In this document: positions 61,421 to 64,000 of the stretch, in pieces
Numbering within the stretch: position 1 is the first letter of the stretch
How the letters are laid out: each line of letters opens with the position of its first letter
Origin: Streptomyces sp. NBC_00663
Lineage (GTDB): Bacteria > Actinomycetota > Actinomycetes > Streptomycetales > Streptomycetaceae
NCBI RefSeq assembly: GCF_036226885.1
Contig: NZ_CP109028.1
Coordinates: forward strand, 62,001 to 126,000
Length of the DNA: 64,000 nucleotides
Direction: 5' to 3'
Notes under the pieces: generated by a model
The model's database searches: none
Told to the model about the DNA's origin: nothing
The model's input: the letters and a program-made list of their open reading frames with translations, nothing else
Position numbers and translations under genes: made by a program

Positions 61421-62761
61421 TCAGATACTCAGGGCGTCCAGGACCCGTTCGACGGCGAGTACGCCGCCCAGGCCGAGGATCGCCAGCACGGTCGTGTACG
61501 TCGTACGCGCCTTGATCGCGTCGAGGACCGACAGGTTGAAGTACTCCTTGAACATCCAGAAGCCGGGGTCGTTGACGTGGCTGAAGGCGATCGAGCCACA
61601 GGAGACGGCCAGTACCATCAGCTCGGGGTGGACACCGCTGCCCGCGACGAGCGGGGCCACCACACCGGCGGCCGTGACCACGGCGACCGTCGCCGAGCCC
61701 AGCGCGATGCGCAGGATCGCGGCGATGAGCCAGGCCAGGATGATCGGCGAGATGTCCCAGCCCTCGGTGAAGTCCTTGATGTAGTCGGCGATCCCGCCCG
61801 TGACGAGGACCCCCTTGTAGGCGCCGCCGGCGCCGATGACCAGCAGGATCATCGCCATCGACTTGGCCGCCGAGACACAGGAGGCGCTGACCTCGTCCAG
61901 GCTGCGGCCGATGCGCGGGCCGAACGCCCAGATGGCCAGGCACAGGGTGAGCAGCAGGGCGACCGGCGCGGAGCCGATGAAGTCGACGGCGTGCAGGACC
62001 TCGTTCTTGTCGTCGTCCACCGCCATGTCGGCCACGGCGGCCCCCGCGATCAGCACGATCGGGACCAGTGCGACGAACAGCGACCAGCCCATGCCCGGCA
62101 TCTCGTCGTCCTCGAACACCCGCTCCGTGACGAGCCCTTGGGGGATCGAGGGGTCCATCCGCCGCACGAACGGCAGTCGCGGCCACACCAGCGCGATGCC
62201 CGCACCGATCGGCACGGCGAAGAAGAGACCGTAGAGCAGGGTGTGACCCACGGACGCGTCGAAGGTGGCGGCGACGGCGGTGGGGCCGGGGTGGGGCGGC
62301 AGGAAGCTGTGCATCGTGGACAGGGCGATCGACATCGGAAGCCCCACCCACAGCAGGTTCTTGCGGGTGACGCGGACGATGGTGAAGGCGACCGGCACGA
62401 TGATGACGAACGCGACCTCGTAGAACATGGTCACGCCGATGAGCATGGCGGTGATGACCATGGCGATCTGGACGTGCCGCGGCCCGAAGGCGTCGACGAG
62501 CCGGCCGGCTATGCGCTGGGCGGCGCCCGAGTCCCCCATGACCCGGCCGAGCATGGCACCGAGCCCGACGACGAGCAGGGTGTCGCCGATCTGGTCACCG
62601 ACGCCCTCGCCGAGGACGTCACCGATCTCCGCGGCCGGGATTCCCTGGACGAGCGCGACACCGACGGCCACGAGGAGGAGGGCGATGAGGCCGTTGAGCT
62701 TGAGCTTGGTCATGAGGAACAGCAGGACCAGCACGCTGATTCCGACGACGACGAGAGGCAT
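61421..62761 (-). CDS. GntP-family permease
   Basis: This 446-aa integral membrane protein has about 12-14 hydrophobic segments and the GntP features LPPHPGPTAVAATFDASVGH and VGGDTLLVVGLGAMLGRV-like N-terminal repeats. GntP carriers are proton symporters for gluconate and related sugar acids; flanked by glucarate enzymes, it likely imports glucarate or galactarate. ATG 62761 follows AGGGGAA. Confidence 0.9.
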   Translation of the reverse strand: MPLVVVGISVLVLLFLMTKLKLNGLIALLLVAVGVALVQGIPAAEIGDVLGEGVGDQIGDTLLVVGLGAMLGRVMGDSGAAQRIAGRLVDAFGPRHVQIAMVITAMLIGVTMFYEVAFVIIVPVAFTIVRVTRKNLLWVGLPMSIALSTMHSFLPPHPGPTAVAATFDASVGHTLLYGLFFAVPIGAGIALVWPRLPFVRRMDPSIPQGLVTERVFEDDEMPGMGWSLFVALVPIVLIAGAAVADMAVDDDKNEVLHAVDFIGSAPVALLLTLCLAIWAFGPRIGRSLDEVSASCVSAAKSMAMILLVIGAGGAYKGVLVTGGIADYIKDFTEGWDISPIILAWLIAAILRIALGSATVAVVTAAGVVAPLVAGSGVHPELMVLAVSCGSIAFSHVNDPGFWMFKEYFNLSVLDAIKARTTYTTVLAILGLGGVLAVERVLDALSI

Positions 62762-62927
62762 GGATCAGTTCCCCTTTGAACTGTGCTGAACTGTGCGCAG
62801 ATGACGACCGCCCCACCCGCTTGGCGAGCGGCGGCCGTCTGTCGTGGGTGGGACGGGGCGAGACGGCTGGGCACCACACGCGGCCGGTGTGAGGCTTAGC
62901 GACGCGCGGGGCGTCGTCCGGGGTGCT

Positions 62928-63875
62928 TCAGCGGGCGGCACCGACCAGCGCCAGGCCCGCCTCCAGGAGCTTCTCCAGCTCGGCGAGGTCGCGGTCCGAC
63001 GGGTCGGTGAGCGGGGCGCGGACGGGTCCCACGGGTCGCCCGCGCAGGCGTGCCGCGGCTTTGACGAGCGACACGGCGTACCCGGGGACGCGGTCGCGGA
63101 GTTCGACGAGCGGTACGTAGAACGCGCGCAGCAGCAGGTCGACCGTCTTGCCGTCGCCGTCCCGCAACGCGCGGAAGAAAGCGTCGGCGATCTCCGGGGC
63201 GAAGGCATGCACGGCCGACGAGTACGCGGGCACACCGACCGTGGCATACGCACGGGCCTGGACCTCGGCGGTCGCGGCCCCGTTGAAGAAGAGGAAACCC
63301 TCGGGCGCGGCAAGCGTCAGGCGCTGAAGCCGGTCCAGGTCACTGTGCCCGTCCTTCAGACCGACGACGCCCGGGATCTCCGCGATACGCCTCAACGAAT
63401 CAGCCGTGAAGGCGACTTGGTCACGCTGGTAGACGATCAGCGGGATACCGGTACCCGCAGCGATCCGGCGCACCTGCTCGACGAGACCCTCCTGCGGACC
63501 GTTGACCAGGTAGTGGGGGAGTACCAGCGCCGCATCCGCGCCCGCCTCCTCAGCGATCCGGGCAAAGCGCACAGCCTGCGCCCACCCATACCCGACCCCG
63601 GCGACGACAGGTATACGCCCGTCCGCCACCTCCACCGCCGCGGTGACGACCTGCCGGTACTCATCCTCGTCCAACGCGCTGAACTCACCCGTACCGCAGG
63701 CGGGGAAGACCGCGCCGGGCGCGGTGGCCAACTGCCCGGCCAAATAAGCCCGGTAGGCGTCCAAGTCAAGACTGCCGTCCGCCGCGAAGCTGGTCAGCGG
63801 AAAGGACAGCACCCCGGCCGCCATCCCGTCCCGCAAGCGCTGAGCAACGTCCTGAGCCGTTCCGTTCAATGACAT
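62928..63875 (-). CDS. kdgD: 5-dehydro-4-deoxyglucarate dehydratase
   Basis: This 315-aa dihydrodipicolinate synthase-family enzyme converts 5-dehydro-4-deoxyglucarate to 2,5-dioxopentanoate with loss of CO2 and water. It begins LSFPLTSFAADGSLDLDAYR, has YQRDQVAFT around the catalytic Tyr and GVVGLKDGHSDLDRLQRL with the Schiff-base Lys. It is the first gene of the operon; the aldehyde dehydrogenase for the next step is not in the window. ATG 63875 follows GGAG. Confidence 0.95.
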   Translation of the reverse strand: MSLNGTAQDVAQRLRDGMAAGVLSFPLTSFAADGSLDLDAYRAYLAGQLATAPGAVFPACGTGEFSALDEDEYRQVVTAAVEVADGRIPVVAGVGYGWAQAVRFARIAEEAGADAALVLPHYLVNGPQEGLVEQVRRIAAGTGIPLIVYQRDQVAFTADSLRRIAEIPGVVGLKDGHSDLDRLQRLTLAAPEGFLFFNGAATAEVQARAYATVGVPAYSSAVHAFAPEIADAFFRALRDGDGKTVDLLLRAFYVPLVELRDRVPGYAVSLVKAAARLRGRPVGPVRAPLTDPSDRDLAELEKLLEAGLALVGAAR

Positions 63876-63886
63876 GAACCCACTCC

Positions 63887-63909
63887 ATGTATATAGACCT
63901 CATCTACAT
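63887..63909. promoter_or_regulatory. Possible operator of the glucarate operon
   Basis: ATGTA (63887-63891) and TACAT (63905-63909) form an inverted repeat in an AT-rich patch 11 bp upstream of kdgD. It resembles operators of GntR- or IclR-type sugar-acid regulators; the regulator gene is not in the window. The remaining 90 bp to the right edge show no gene. Confidence 0.4.
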
Positions 63910-64000
63910 ATGAGGATGGAGGTTAGAGTGGTGACCGCACTCCGTCAATGGTTGGAGGGGCCGGGGGCGACGACTCGCACCCCACCCTTACGACGGCTCA

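Noticed and set aside
63910-64000. Telomere or replicon end at the right edge
   Set aside because: No clustered palindromes typical of Streptomyces telomeres; the window simply stops upstream of kdgD.

Overview
The window is high-GC actinobacterial DNA, almost certainly Streptomyces. Support: GTG/TTG starts, ATGA stop/start overlaps, SARP and gamma-butyrolactone-type TetR regulators, OvmZ, DUF6059 and CGNR proteins, an acyl-CoA carboxylase epsilon subunit, and a dispersed Streptomyces intergenic element. Two plasmid-type replication modules plus a parAB locus with its own 17-bp palindromes suggest a large (probably linear) plasmid, or a plasmid fused into a chromosome arm. No telomere, rRNA, tRNA or chromosomal oriC is visible.

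Region 1 (1-19.6 kb) is specialised-metabolism supply. A lyase (cut by the left edge) and an FAD/NAD(P) monooxygenase overlap by 4 bp and look like the nitrous-acid pair CreD/CreE. Divergent from them are an OvmZ-type protein, a small HTH protein and a complete mevalonate operon: MVK, MDD, PMK, type 2 IDI, HMGR, HMGS and an NphT7-type acetoacetyl-CoA synthase. A second operon on the minus strand (metK, PfkB kinase, metH, metF) rebuilds SAM. This combination is known from Streptomyces prenylated naphthoquinone and phenazine clusters, so the core PKS and prenyltransferase genes probably lie left of the window.

Region 2 (19.7-36.3 kb) holds an odd E-C-TE NRPS-like protein without A or T domains, a didomain aromatase/cyclase, a thioesterase that has lost its nucleophilic Ser, two SARPs, a pseudo-receptor-type TetR, acyl-CoA carboxylase beta and epsilon subunits, a P450, an ArpA-type receptor and an acyl-CoA oxidase. 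Acyl-CoA oxidase, receptor and P450 stand in the order of the S. avermitilis avenolide locus, and several ARE-like palindromes lie in front of genes here. Two unexplained tandem-repeat tracts (7 x 12 bp; 4 x about 190 bp) sit in the intergenic DNA.

Region 3 (36.3-57.8 kb) is the replication and maintenance region. It opens with a DUF4097/MarR pair. Two paralogous rep modules (primase-polymerase, P4-type helicase, small protein) point away from each other at 38.5-41.5 kb and 54.3-57.7 kb. Each has its own iteron array beside the primase gene: hexamer GCGACT on the left, GGGACT on the right. Between them are an HTH protein, a P450, two ABC-F proteins behind a leader with a uORF and hairpin, a CGNR regulator, gene remnants (methyltransferase, Tn3 transposase, Ohr) and parBA. 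Six copies of one 17-bp palindrome flank parBA and the right module.

Region 4 (58-64 kb) has a prephenate dehydratase of alphaproteobacterial type, msrA, a 65-aa orphan peptide gene and a glucarate catabolic operon (kdgD, gntP, gudD). A 19-bp operator-like palindrome occurs at the CGNR gene, msrA and the peptide gene, which may form a small regulon.
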